Below are positions 23,129 to 30,412 of a DNA stretch of 41,830 nucleotides, in pieces. The translations under genes and the position numbers were made by a program. Position 1 is the first letter of the stretch. Each line of letters starts with the position of its first letter. The DNA is from Chloroflexota bacterium (lineage in GTDB: Bacteria; Chloroflexota; Dehalococcoidia; JACQUA01), in the NCBI GenBank assembly GCA_016210565.1, contig JACQUA010000116.1, positions 1 to 41,830 on the forward strand, in the 5' to 3' direction. The notes beneath the pieces are model-generated. The model searched no databases and was not told the DNA's origin. It saw only the letters and a program-made list of their open reading frames with translations.

Positions 23129-24397
23129 GTGGTGCTATTGAACCGACTGCTCCGCATGCAACGGGGTATCTTCTACGGCTGGAAGGTTCTGGCCGCAGCG
23201 TCCTGGCTGCGGGCCCTGGGCGGCGGCTTCCACAGCATCGCTTTCGCCATCATGTTCCTGCCGGTATCCCGTGACCTGAACCTTTCGCGCACCGCGGCCT
23301 CGCTCATCTTTTCACTGTCCCGGGCCGAAGGGGCGATGGAAGGACCATTCGCCGGCCATTTCATTGACCGTTATGGCGCGCGGATTATCACCGCCATTGG
23401 CTGCGCGATAGTCGGGGCCGGCTACCTCTTGCTTTCCCGGGCCTACGACTTTGCCAGTTTTACCCTGATTTACATCCTTGTCATTAGTGTTGGGTTCGGC
23501 ACCGCGTTCATGCACTCCGCCGGGGCCCTGGCCAACCACTGGTTCTTCCGCCGCCGCGCCTTGTCCCTGGCCATAGTCAGCGCTTCCATGTCCCTGGGAG
23601 GCGCGATCTTCGCCCCGCTTTTTGCTTACGTGGTAACCCAGTACGGCTGGCGGGCCGGCGCCGTCATGAGCGGGGCCGTTTTCCTGGTTGCTGGTCTGCC
23701 GGTGACCAGGGTGATCTACAGCACTCCGGAAGACAAGGGACTGACCCCCCTCGGCGCGCCGGAAGCTCCGGAGAAGACACTGTCGGCAGCGCCAAACGTC
23801 GCCGGTCATGACATCAGGGCCGATTTCACGGTGCGGCAGGCCATGCGGACCGGCGGCTTCTGGCTGCTGGTAGCCGGCTCGTTTCTGCGGATGGTGGGCT
23901 ACAGTTCCGTCCACGTCCATTTCATTCCCATCCTCGTCTGGAAAGGCGTCGCCGAACAGAGCGCGGCTTACTACGTGGGGGTGATGGCGGCTTTTTCCAT
24001 CCCCACTCACATAGTCCTGGGGGTGGCCGGCGACCGCTGGAACCGGCCGCGCGTGGCCTCCCTGTGCATGGCCCTGGGGGCGGCGGGACTGGTCTTCCTC
24101 CTCCTGGGAGACGATTTGACGAAGTTCCTGTTCATCCCCATGATCGCCGCGGTGGAGGCCCTCTTTTCGGTTATCTGGGCTACGGTGGGGGACTTTTACG
24201 GCCGGTGGCATTTCGCCTCCATCCGGGGATATGTCACCCTGTTTGCCACTACCGGCTCCATGCTGGGTCCCATCTTTGCCGGGATGGTCTACGACCGGAC
24301 CGGGGGTTACAGCCTAGCCATCCAGGTTTTCGCCGTCTCCTTCGCCCTCTCCGCCCTCTGCTTCTGGCTGCTGCGGCGGCCGGGGAGGGGAGTCTAG
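23129..24397 (+). CDS. MFS transporter, OxlT/monocarboxylate type, array copy 3
   Basis: A 422-aa carrier of the same family, with about 12 membrane helices. Motif A is GHFIDRYGARI, helix 4-5 text NHWFFRRRALSLA, and the loop STPEDKGLTPLGAPEAP leads to DFTVRQAMRTGGFW. In the GDFYGR block before helix 10 it has GDFYGRWHFAS, with tryptophan where the other copies have arginine. GTG at 23129 is the longest start; GTG 23132, TTG 23138 and ATG 23156 (MQRGIFYGWK) are in frame, and the similarity to copy 2 (LLRMYRG against LLRMQRG) supports one of the earlier ones. The substrate is unknown. Confidence 0.87.
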   Translation: MVLLNRLLRMQRGIFYGWKVLAAASWLRALGGGFHSIAFAIMFLPVSRDLNLSRTAASLIFSLSRAEGAMEGPFAGHFIDRYGARIITAIGCAIVGAGYLLLSRAYDFASFTLIYILVISVGFGTAFMHSAGALANHWFFRRRALSLAIVSASMSLGGAIFAPLFAYVVTQYGWRAGAVMSGAVFLVAGLPVTRVIYSTPEDKGLTPLGAPEAPEKTLSAAPNVAGHDIRADFTVRQAMRTGGFWLLVAGSFLRMVGYSSVHVHFIPILVWKGVAEQSAAYYVGVMAAFSIPTHIVLGVAGDRWNRPRVASLCMALGAAGLVFLLLGDDLTKFLFIPMIAAVEALFSVIWATVGDFYGRWHFASIRGYVTLFATTGSMLGPIFAGMVYDRTGGYSLAIQVFAVSFALSALCFWLLRRPGRGV

Positions 24398-24485
24398 AGA
24401 GTCGGGAGTCGGCAGCCGGCAGTCGGCAGCCGGCAGTCCGGGGCGGGGGAATCTTCGAATCTTGAATCTGTAATCTTGAATCCTT
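24398..24485. repeat. Repeat spacer between MFS copies 3 and 4
   Basis: GTCGGCAGCCGGCAGTCGGC runs into CGAATCTTGAATCTGTAATC and TTGAATCC. TTGAAT and TGTAAT boxes lie 10-25 bases before the ATG of copy 4, and there is no ribosome site. Confidence 0.55.
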
Positions 24486-25727
24486 ATGCAACATGTCTTC
24501 TACGGTTGGAAGGTGCTGGCCGCGGTGGCCTGGCTGCGGGTGCTGGCCGGCGGCTTTCATAGCTTTGCCTTCGCCGTATTTTTTCTTCCGGTATCCCGCG
24601 ACCTGAACCTGTCCCGCACCGCCGCATCCCTTATCTTCTCCCTGGCGCGGGCCGAAGGGGCCATGGAAGCTCCGGCCGCCGGTTACCTCATCGACCGGCT
24701 CGGCGCCCGGACCATTATGACCGCCGGCTGCATCGTGGTCGGCATCGGGTACCTGCTCCTTTCCCGGGTCTACGATTTTGCCGCTTTCGTTATCGTCTAC
24801 ATTCTTGTAATCAGCGTCGGGTACGGGTCCGCCTTCGTGCATTCCGCCACAGCGCTGGCCAACCACTGGTTCTTCCGGCACCGGGGTCTGACCCTGGCCA
24901 TAACCAGCGCCTCCCTCTCCCTCGGAGGGGCCCTCCTGGCCCCGGTCCTGGCCCTGGTGATCAATCAATACGGCTGGCGGACCGGCGCCGTCTTGGCCGG
25001 GGCTGTCTTCCTGGTGGCGGCTCTGCCCGTCACCAGGTTGATCTGCAGTACCCCCGAAGAGAGGGGACTGGCCCCTCTGGGCGCGCCAAAAGAACATCCC
25101 CACGGTGCGCCGGGCGCCCCGCGAGCCCCGGGCAACGGCAACGGCACCGACTTCACCGTGCGGCAGGCCATGAGGACCAGCGCCTTCTGGCTGCTCGTGG
25201 GCGCCGGATTCCTGAGGATGGCCGGCTACAGCGCCGTTCACCTCCACTTCATTCCCATTCTGGTCTGGAAAGGCGTGGGCGAACAAGCCGCCGCGTTCTA
25301 CCTGGGCCTGATGGCGGCTTTTGCCGTGCCCGCGCAAATAGTCCTCGGGATTATCGGCGACCGGTACTACACGCCGAAGGTCCTGTCCGTAGCTATGGGC
25401 GTGGGAGCGGTGGGGATACTGTTTCTCCTCTTCGGAAGAGGTTGGAGCCAGTACCTGTTTATCCCTCTGGTCGGGGTCGTGGAGGCCCTCTTCTCCCTGG
25501 TCTGGGCCACCCTGGGAGACTTCTACGGACGGCGGCACTTCGCCACGATCCGCGGTTATGTCACCCTGTTCGTCACCATCGGCTCCATGCTGGGACCGGT
25601 CCTGGCCGGAATGGTGTATGACCGGAGCGGTAGCTACACCGTGGCCATCCAGTTCGCCGCCGTCTCCTTTGTCCTCTCCGCCGCCGGTTTCTGGCTGGTG
25701 CGCCGGCCGGGGAAGGGAGTTCGTTGA
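24486..25727 (+). CDS. MFS transporter, OxlT/monocarboxylate type, array copy 4
   Basis: A 413-aa carrier of the array. The start ATG 24486 gives MQHVFYGWKVLAAVAWLR, close to copy 1 (DVFYGWKVLAAAGWLR), so copies 1 and 4 look like nearest relatives at the N-terminus (both LAGGFHSFAFA). Motif A is GYLIDRLGARTIM and the central loop is Pro/Gly-rich (PHGAPGAPRAPGNGNG). It has EAPAAGYL where copies 1, 2, 3 and 5 have EGP(I/F)(A/V)G, a change at the end of helix 2. All helices appear intact. No ribosome site is seen. The substrate is unknown. Confidence 0.88.
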   Translation: MQHVFYGWKVLAAVAWLRVLAGGFHSFAFAVFFLPVSRDLNLSRTAASLIFSLARAEGAMEAPAAGYLIDRLGARTIMTAGCIVVGIGYLLLSRVYDFAAFVIVYILVISVGYGSAFVHSATALANHWFFRHRGLTLAITSASLSLGGALLAPVLALVINQYGWRTGAVLAGAVFLVAALPVTRLICSTPEERGLAPLGAPKEHPHGAPGAPRAPGNGNGTDFTVRQAMRTSAFWLLVGAGFLRMAGYSAVHLHFIPILVWKGVGEQAAAFYLGLMAAFAVPAQIVLGIIGDRYYTPKVLSVAMGVGAVGILFLLFGRGWSQYLFIPLVGVVEALFSLVWATLGDFYGRRHFATIRGYVTLFVTIGSMLGPVLAGMVYDRSGSYTVAIQFAAVSFVLSAAGFWLVRRPGKGVR

Positions 25728-26009
25728 GTTATTGAGTTATTGAGTTCTTTGAGTTCCTTGGGTTATTGAGTTCCCCGCACACCGCCTGGCAACCCGGGAG
25801 GGGAATCCTGGATATTACTATGAAAACGTCGTTGCGAGTCCCGATTTCGTCGGGACGAAGCAATCCCCTGGTGGGCTGGCCATCCGGTCCGCCTTGTCCC
25901 GACAGGTCGGGACTCTCGGAACGGAGCGGACTCTCGCGAAGCGGAGGAGATTGCCGCGCTTCGCTCGCAATGACAGTCCATCTTCAATCTTCGAATCTGT
26001 AATCACCTT
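25728..26009. repeat. Repeat spacer between MFS copies 4 and 5
   Basis: GAGTTATTGAGTTC units are followed by an inverted element beginning GTTGCGAGTCCCGATTTCG (about 25830) and ending CGCTTCGCTCGCAATGACA (about 25976), with an inner CCCGACAGGTCGGGA hairpin, then TCGAATCTGTAATC before the ATG. No gene was seen. Confidence 0.6.
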
Positions 26010-27251
26010 ATGAAATCGGTCTTCTACGGCTGGAAAATGCTGGCTGCGGTGGGCTGGCTGCGGGCCCTGGCGGGTGGGTTTCACACCTATGCCCTCGCCA
26101 TCCTGTTTCTTCCGGTATCGCGGGACCTGAACCTGTCTCGCACCGCGGCATCGCTCATCTTTTCCCTGTCCCGGGCCGAAGGGGCCCTGGAAGGACCGTT
26201 CGCCGGCTACTTCATCGATCGCTTTGGCGCGCGCATTCTTATGATCGTGGGGTCTGTGATAATCGGCGCCGGCTACCTCTTGCTTTCCCAGGTATATGAT
26301 TTTGCCACTTTCCTTTTGATCTACATCGGTGTCATCAGCATCGGGTTTGGCGCGGGCTTTACGCATGCCCCCGGGGCCCTGGCCAACCACTGGTTCTTCC
26401 GGCACCGGGCTTTGTCCCTGGCTATCGTAAGCGCCACCATGTCCCTGGGAGGCGCCCTCTTCGCTCCCCTCTTTGCCGCCATAGTCAATCAATCCGGCTG
26501 GCGGGTCGCCGCCATCGTGAGCGGGGCTGTCTTCCTGGCAGCAGGTCTACCGGTGATAAGGTTCATCTATAACACTCCTGAAAGCAAGGGACTGTCGCCC
26601 CTGGGCGCTCCGAAAACTCCGGCCCGAGGGTCAGCGCCGGCAACCGGCGCCATAACTGATGCGCCCGACAGTGATTTCTCGGTGCGGCAGGCCATGCGCA
26701 CCCGAAGCTTCTGGCTTCTGGTGGCGGGAGGATTTTTCAGGATGGTCGGCTACAGCGCCGTGAACGTCCATTTCATTCCTATTCTCAACTGGAGAGGGGT
26801 AAGCGAACAAACCGCCGCCTACTACCTGGGGATGATGGCGGCTTTCTCCGTCCCCACGAACATAGTGCTGGGGCTGGCCGGCGACAGGTGGTTCAGGCCG
26901 CGGGTCTTATCTTTGAGCATGGTCCTGGGCACGGTGGGACTCCTGTTTCTCCTCTTCGGAGGAGACAGGACGCAATTTCTCTTCATCCCCATTCTCGCGG
27001 TGGTAGACAGTCTATTTGCCGTTCTCTGGGCAACGCTGGGAGACTTCTACGGCCGGCGGCATTTTGCCAGCATCAGGGGTTTCGTTGCCATGTTTACCAC
27101 GTCCGGCTCCATGCTGGGGCCCGTGTTCGCCGGGATAGTATACGACCGGAGCGGTGATTATACCCTGGCCATTCAAGTGGCCGCCGTCGCCTTTGCCCTC
27201 TCCGCCCTCAGTTTCTGGTTGCTGCGCCGTCCGGGGAGGGGAGTTCGTTGA
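26010..27251 (+). CDS. MFS transporter, OxlT/monocarboxylate type, array copy 5
   Basis: A 413-aa carrier, last of the array. It starts MKSVFYGWKMLAAVGWLR at ATG 26010. Motif A is GYFIDRFGARI, and the loop differs most from the others (NTPESKGLSPLGA, then PARGSAPATGA). The block HAPGALANHWFFRHRALSLA resembles copies 1 and 3. Membrane segments are complete and the end LLRRPGRGVR is shared with copies 1 and 3. As with its paralogues, no ribosome site precedes it. The substrate is unknown; the divergent loop may mark a different regulatory or partner contact. Confidence 0.88.
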   Translation: MKSVFYGWKMLAAVGWLRALAGGFHTYALAILFLPVSRDLNLSRTAASLIFSLSRAEGALEGPFAGYFIDRFGARILMIVGSVIIGAGYLLLSQVYDFATFLLIYIGVISIGFGAGFTHAPGALANHWFFRHRALSLAIVSATMSLGGALFAPLFAAIVNQSGWRVAAIVSGAVFLAAGLPVIRFIYNTPESKGLSPLGAPKTPARGSAPATGAITDAPDSDFSVRQAMRTRSFWLLVAGGFFRMVGYSAVNVHFIPILNWRGVSEQTAAYYLGMMAAFSVPTNIVLGLAGDRWFRPRVLSLSMVLGTVGLLFLLFGGDRTQFLFIPILAVVDSLFAVLWATLGDFYGRRHFASIRGFVAMFTTSGSMLGPVFAGIVYDRSGDYTLAIQVAAVAFALSALSFWLLRRPGRGVR

Positions 27252-27386
27252 GTTATTGGGTTATTGGGTTATTGGGTTCGTTGAGTTCCTCATACATTGC
27301 CCGGCCAGTCGGCGGCGACAGTCCGCGGTGGGGAATCTTCGTATCTGCAATCTGCTAATCTGTAGTCTGCTCTTTGTCTGTTCCGC
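27252..27386. repeat. Repeat spacer after the MFS array
   Basis: GTTATTGGGTTATTGGGTTC followed by GAATCTTCGTATCTGCAATC and CTGCTAATCTGTAGTC. It ends at the promoter of the next gene. Confidence 0.55.
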
Positions 27387-27416
27387 TTGAACACCAGGCC
27401 AGCGGCGGTGTAAGAT
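27387..27416 (+). promoter_or_regulatory. Promoter with -10 six bases before the start codon
   Basis: TTGAAC (27387-27392), an 18-bp spacer, then TAAGAT (27411-27416) preceded by TG. The ATG lies at 27423, so the transcript should begin at or next to the start codon, i.e. be leaderless. No ribosome site is present, which agrees. Confidence 0.55.
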
Positions 27417-27422
27417 GTCGGC

Positions 27423-28829
27423 ATGACCACAGCAGCCAGAAACACACTATCAGTAGCAGACAAATTCCGCCCCTTGTTCTATCCCGAGTCCGTGGCCCTG
27501 GTGGGCGCTTCATCCAACCCGGCCAAGATCGGCTACCTGAGCCTGCAAAACATCTTGCAATGGCGCTTCCCGGGCAGAATCTACCCCGTCAATCCCGAGG
27601 GGGGTGAAATCCTGGGCCTGCGGGTCTTTCCCAGTATCGCCTCGATACCCGGGGAGAAGGTTGACCTGGCCCTCATCGCCCGTCCCGGCAAGGAGTTGCC
27701 GTCGATACTGGAAGAATGCCGGCGGAAGGGCGCCAGAGGAGCGGTGATCGTCACCGGCGGCTTGAAGGAAATGGGCACCGCCGAGGGCCAGGAACTGGAA
27801 GAAAGAATGGCCTGCGCAGCCGGCGGCGACATGAAGATCATCGGTCCCAACACCATCGGCATGATCAACCGCAGCGCCAGTCTGAACGTGAGCTTTCAGG
27901 ATACCCTGGCAATGCTCAAACCGGGAAACATCTCCCTGGTGACACAGAGCGGCGGCACCTGCATGTACATGGTGCACCAGTTGATGAACTACGGCGCCGG
28001 CGTCTCCAAAGCCATGAGCCTGGGCAACCGCTGCAATATCGACTTTCCCGACCTGCTGGAGTACCTGGCGGAAGACGATGATACACGGGTGGTCATCCTG
28101 CACGTCGAGGGCCTGGACCACGCCGCCAGGTTCATCGAAGCCGGGCAGAAGCTATCCTGCCGCAAACCCGTGCTGAGCTACAAAGTCGGCAACTTCACCA
28201 GCCTGACAAAGGCGGTCTGTTCCCACACCGGGGCGCTGGCCGGCAAGCCGGAGTTCCAGGCCGCGGCTTTGAAACAGGCGGGTTTCATCCCTTTGACCAG
28301 CACTTCCGACCTGGTGGACGCCGCGCGGGCCCTGAGCTACCAGCCCCCGGCCAGGGGCAACCGCTTCGCCGTGCTTTCCCCTCAGGCCGGACCGGCCATA
28401 ATCATCTCCGATACCTGCCAGCGACTTGGCCTCTGCCCGGCCGAATTCACCCCGGCCACCCGGGAGAAGCTTCATTCCCTGGTTGACCCGACCACCTACA
28501 AGGACAATCCCATCGACATGGCCGTTACCGCCACGAGGTTCGACGAGAGCGTGCAGACCCTGGCTACCGTGGCGGCGGACGACAACGTAGACATCATTAT
28601 CTGCGCCACTCTGTTCCACGGCACGTATATCCATCTCCTCCGGGCCCTGATCCACCTGGCCGGGCAGATTACCAAACCGGTCGTGGTCTGCACCGATACG
28701 CCGCTGGGAGTGCCCAATCCGGAAGCGGTGGAACTGGAACAACTCAAGATTCCCACCTACCCCCTGCCGGAGCGGGCCGCGCTCGCGGCCTGGGCGCTGG
28801 CAAAAGCGATTCCAAGATTTGAAGATTAG
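27423..28829 (+). CDS. NDP-forming acyl-CoA synthetase, alpha-type (CoA-binding) protein
   Basis: A 468-aa protein with an N-terminal CoA-binding Rossmann domain (SVALVGASSNPAKIGY near residue 22), then two succinyl-CoA-ligase-like flavodoxin domains. The phospho-histidine segment reads CSHTGALAGKPEF, about residue 265, matching SHTG(S/A)LAG of acetate:CoA ligases (ADP-forming). These make ATP or GTP from acyl-CoA or activate the acid. The usual C-terminal or separate ATP-grasp beta unit is missing here: the next gene is a bicupin. It either works with a beta unit elsewhere or has a different job. It follows the five carriers, which suits activation of an imported carboxylate (inference). Confidence 0.85.
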   Translation: MTTAARNTLSVADKFRPLFYPESVALVGASSNPAKIGYLSLQNILQWRFPGRIYPVNPEGGEILGLRVFPSIASIPGEKVDLALIARPGKELPSILEECRRKGARGAVIVTGGLKEMGTAEGQELEERMACAAGGDMKIIGPNTIGMINRSASLNVSFQDTLAMLKPGNISLVTQSGGTCMYMVHQLMNYGAGVSKAMSLGNRCNIDFPDLLEYLAEDDDTRVVILHVEGLDHAARFIEAGQKLSCRKPVLSYKVGNFTSLTKAVCSHTGALAGKPEFQAAALKQAGFIPLTSTSDLVDAARALSYQPPARGNRFAVLSPQAGPAIIISDTCQRLGLCPAEFTPATREKLHSLVDPTTYKDNPIDMAVTATRFDESVQTLATVAADDNVDIIICATLFHGTYIHLLRALIHLAGQITKPVVVCTDTPLGVPNPEAVELEQLKIPTYPLPERAALAAWALAKAIPRFED

Positions 28830-28834
28830 AAGAT

Positions 28835-28921
28835 TCAAGATTCCCCACCCCCCGGTTGTAGCCGCTCCGATAGATCGGAGCGGGGGCGGGGGCATCTGCT
28901 AGGGCTACATAAGAGGGCAAT
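28835..28921. repeat. Short spacer with GCTCCGAT hairpin
   Basis: GCTCCGAT-AG-ATCGGAGC (about 28863-28880) follows an AAGATTAGAAGATTCAAGATT run. It may act as a weak terminator or processing site between the two genes. Confidence 0.4.
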
Positions 28922-30076
28922 ATGCAAGAGCATCACGAGCACGGTCACGGGCATCAGCACGCGCACCAGCATGAGCACCAGCACCAGCCCGGGCGCGAGC
29001 ACCAGCACGAAACGAAAAGACTTAACGTCTATGAGCAATGGGCAGCGGGCGAGGGTATCCCCATCATCCGGGAATGGAGTATCCGGGATGTCCGGACGCT
29101 GGAGTTACATCCATGGAAGCGCAAGGGGGGTCAGGGAGTCCTGATCAACCTCCACGGCCTGGAACTGTCAGCGGATACCTACGTGTGCGAAATTCCGCCC
29201 GGCCAGCAACTGCACCCCCAGCGGCACCTCTATGAGGAGATGATCTTCGTCCTCTCCGGGCGCGGCGCTACGACAGTATGGAATGAAGGCGGCAGTAAGC
29301 ACACTTTCGAGTGGCAGGAAGGGAGCCTCTTCGCTCCACCCCTGAATGCCTGGCACCAGCATTTCAATGGCTCCGGGGAAAAGCCTGCCCGTTTCATGGG
29401 AGTAACCCTGGCCCCGGTCTTCATGAATCTCTGCAACGACCTGGACTTTATATTCAATAACCCTTTCGTGTTCAAGAAGAGGTTCAGCGGAGAAGCGGAC
29501 TACTTCAGCCCCAGGGGGACATTCTCCAGCGAGAGGGTCTGGGAGAGCAATTTCATTCCGGACGCGCGGTCGTTCCGGCTGCTGGAGTGGAAAGAGCGGG
29601 GCGCCGGGGGCAGTAATGTCATGTTTGAGCTTTCCAATAACATCATGGCCTCCCACGTCTCGGAATTCCCGGTGGGGACCTATAAGAAAGCCCACTACGG
29701 CCACGGCGAGGCCCAGGTGATCATACTGAGCGGGACAGGTTATACCCTCATCTGGCCGCAGAAGGGCGGGGAGAAGATTAGGATCGACTGGCAGGCGGGC
29801 ACGCTCTTCGCCCCCATCGACCTGTGGTTCCACCAGCACTTCAACACCGGCAAGGAGCCGGCCCGGTACCTGGCGCTCAGGGCCGGGGGCAGCAGGAAGT
29901 TCCGGGGCATCGGGCCCAGCGCCAGGTACCCCGAAGGCTCTTCGGTAAGCGTCAAAAAGGGCGGCAGACAGATAGAATATGAGGATGAGGACCCCGAGAT
30001 CCGCCGGATGTTCAAGACAGAGGTGGAAAAGACGGGTGCACCCTATTTGATGTCGCGGTTCTTCCCGGGGGGGTAA
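28922..30076 (+). CDS. Bicupin protein with His-rich N-terminal tail
   Basis: A 384-aa soluble protein. Residues 1-29 contain 12 histidines (HHEHGHGHQHAHQHEHQH then EHQHE), a metal-chelating tail like those of Ni, Zn or Co storage proteins. Two cupin domains follow: the first with HPQRHLYEEMIFVLSGRG near residue 97 and WHQHFN near 142, the second around HYGHGEAQVIILSGTGY near 260 and FHQHFN near 305. The sets of His and Glu residues for metal are mostly present in both. It is a distant relative of the bicupin at 9462. Start ATG 28922 follows AGAGGG by three bases. Reaction unknown; the tail may load the cupin metal sites (inference). Confidence 0.78.
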   Translation: MQEHHEHGHGHQHAHQHEHQHQPGREHQHETKRLNVYEQWAAGEGIPIIREWSIRDVRTLELHPWKRKGGQGVLINLHGLELSADTYVCEIPPGQQLHPQRHLYEEMIFVLSGRGATTVWNEGGSKHTFEWQEGSLFAPPLNAWHQHFNGSGEKPARFMGVTLAPVFMNLCNDLDFIFNNPFVFKKRFSGEADYFSPRGTFSSERVWESNFIPDARSFRLLEWKERGAGGSNVMFELSNNIMASHVSEFPVGTYKKAHYGHGEAQVIILSGTGYTLIWPQKGGEKIRIDWQAGTLFAPIDLWFHQHFNTGKEPARYLALRAGGSRKFRGIGPSARYPEGSSVSVKKGGRQIEYEDEDPEIRRMFKTEVEKTGAPYLMSRFFPGG

Positions 30077-30128
30077 CGTCAAGGGTCCGCCTTTCAGCCT
30101 CTGCATTCGGTTCCCCCGAACGCGAAGA

Positions 30129-30155
30129 CCATACGGACGTGTCCACAAGGACCAT
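30129..30155 (-). pseudogene. VapC toxin remnant (first nine codons)
   Basis: Two bases after the antitoxin stop, an ATG begins MVLVDTSVW, the classical PIN-toxin N-terminus including its first metal-site aspartate. The next codons (SSRSGEPNAE) no longer match, and the convergent bicupin gene ends only about 50 bases further. The toxin body has been deleted. Confidence 0.7.
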
Positions 30156-30157
30156 CT

Positions 30158-30355
30158 TTATCTCTCCGCCGCTCTCCTCCGCGGTATCTTCTTCAAGTTT
30201 TTCTCCGTGCCGCCAAGTTTGGCAAGCCTCCTGGAGGCTTCCCTTGCGATCAATGCCTCCAGCCCGAGCTTAACCAGGGTAGTCTTCTCGGTTATTCCGG
30301 TCAGCTTCGATGCCCTATCAATCAAGGAATCTTCAATATTCAGTGTTGTCCTCAT
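30158..30355 (-). CDS. vapB: VapB-family antitoxin, orphaned
   Basis: A 65-aa antitoxin: MRTTLNIEDSLIDRASKLTG is the ribbon-helix start and TEKTTLVKLGLEALIAREAS the second helix, as in the VapB family with short basic tail (KKIPRRRAAER). It normally binds its operator and covers the VapC active site with this tail. Here the toxin gene that should follow at once is cut to nine codons, so the antitoxin is now solitary. It may persist as a repressor or protect against a related toxin. The start at 30355 is an ATG. Confidence 0.8.
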   Translation of the reverse strand: MRTTLNIEDSLIDRASKLTGITEKTTLVKLGLEALIAREASRRLAKLGGTEKNLKKIPRRRAAER

Positions 30356-30383
30356 GAGAATTCGCCTGACAAAGTTGCCATTC

Positions 30384-30412
30384 CCACAGGCACGGTGGCC
30401 TGTGGTACCGGT
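30384..30412. repeat. CACAGGC hairpin with GTACC tail
   Basis: CACAGGC-ACGGTG-GCCTGTG then GTACC, identical in its core to unit 1 of the tandem array at 9245. It lies between the orphan antitoxin start and the 3' end of the scaffold gene. Confidence 0.75.
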
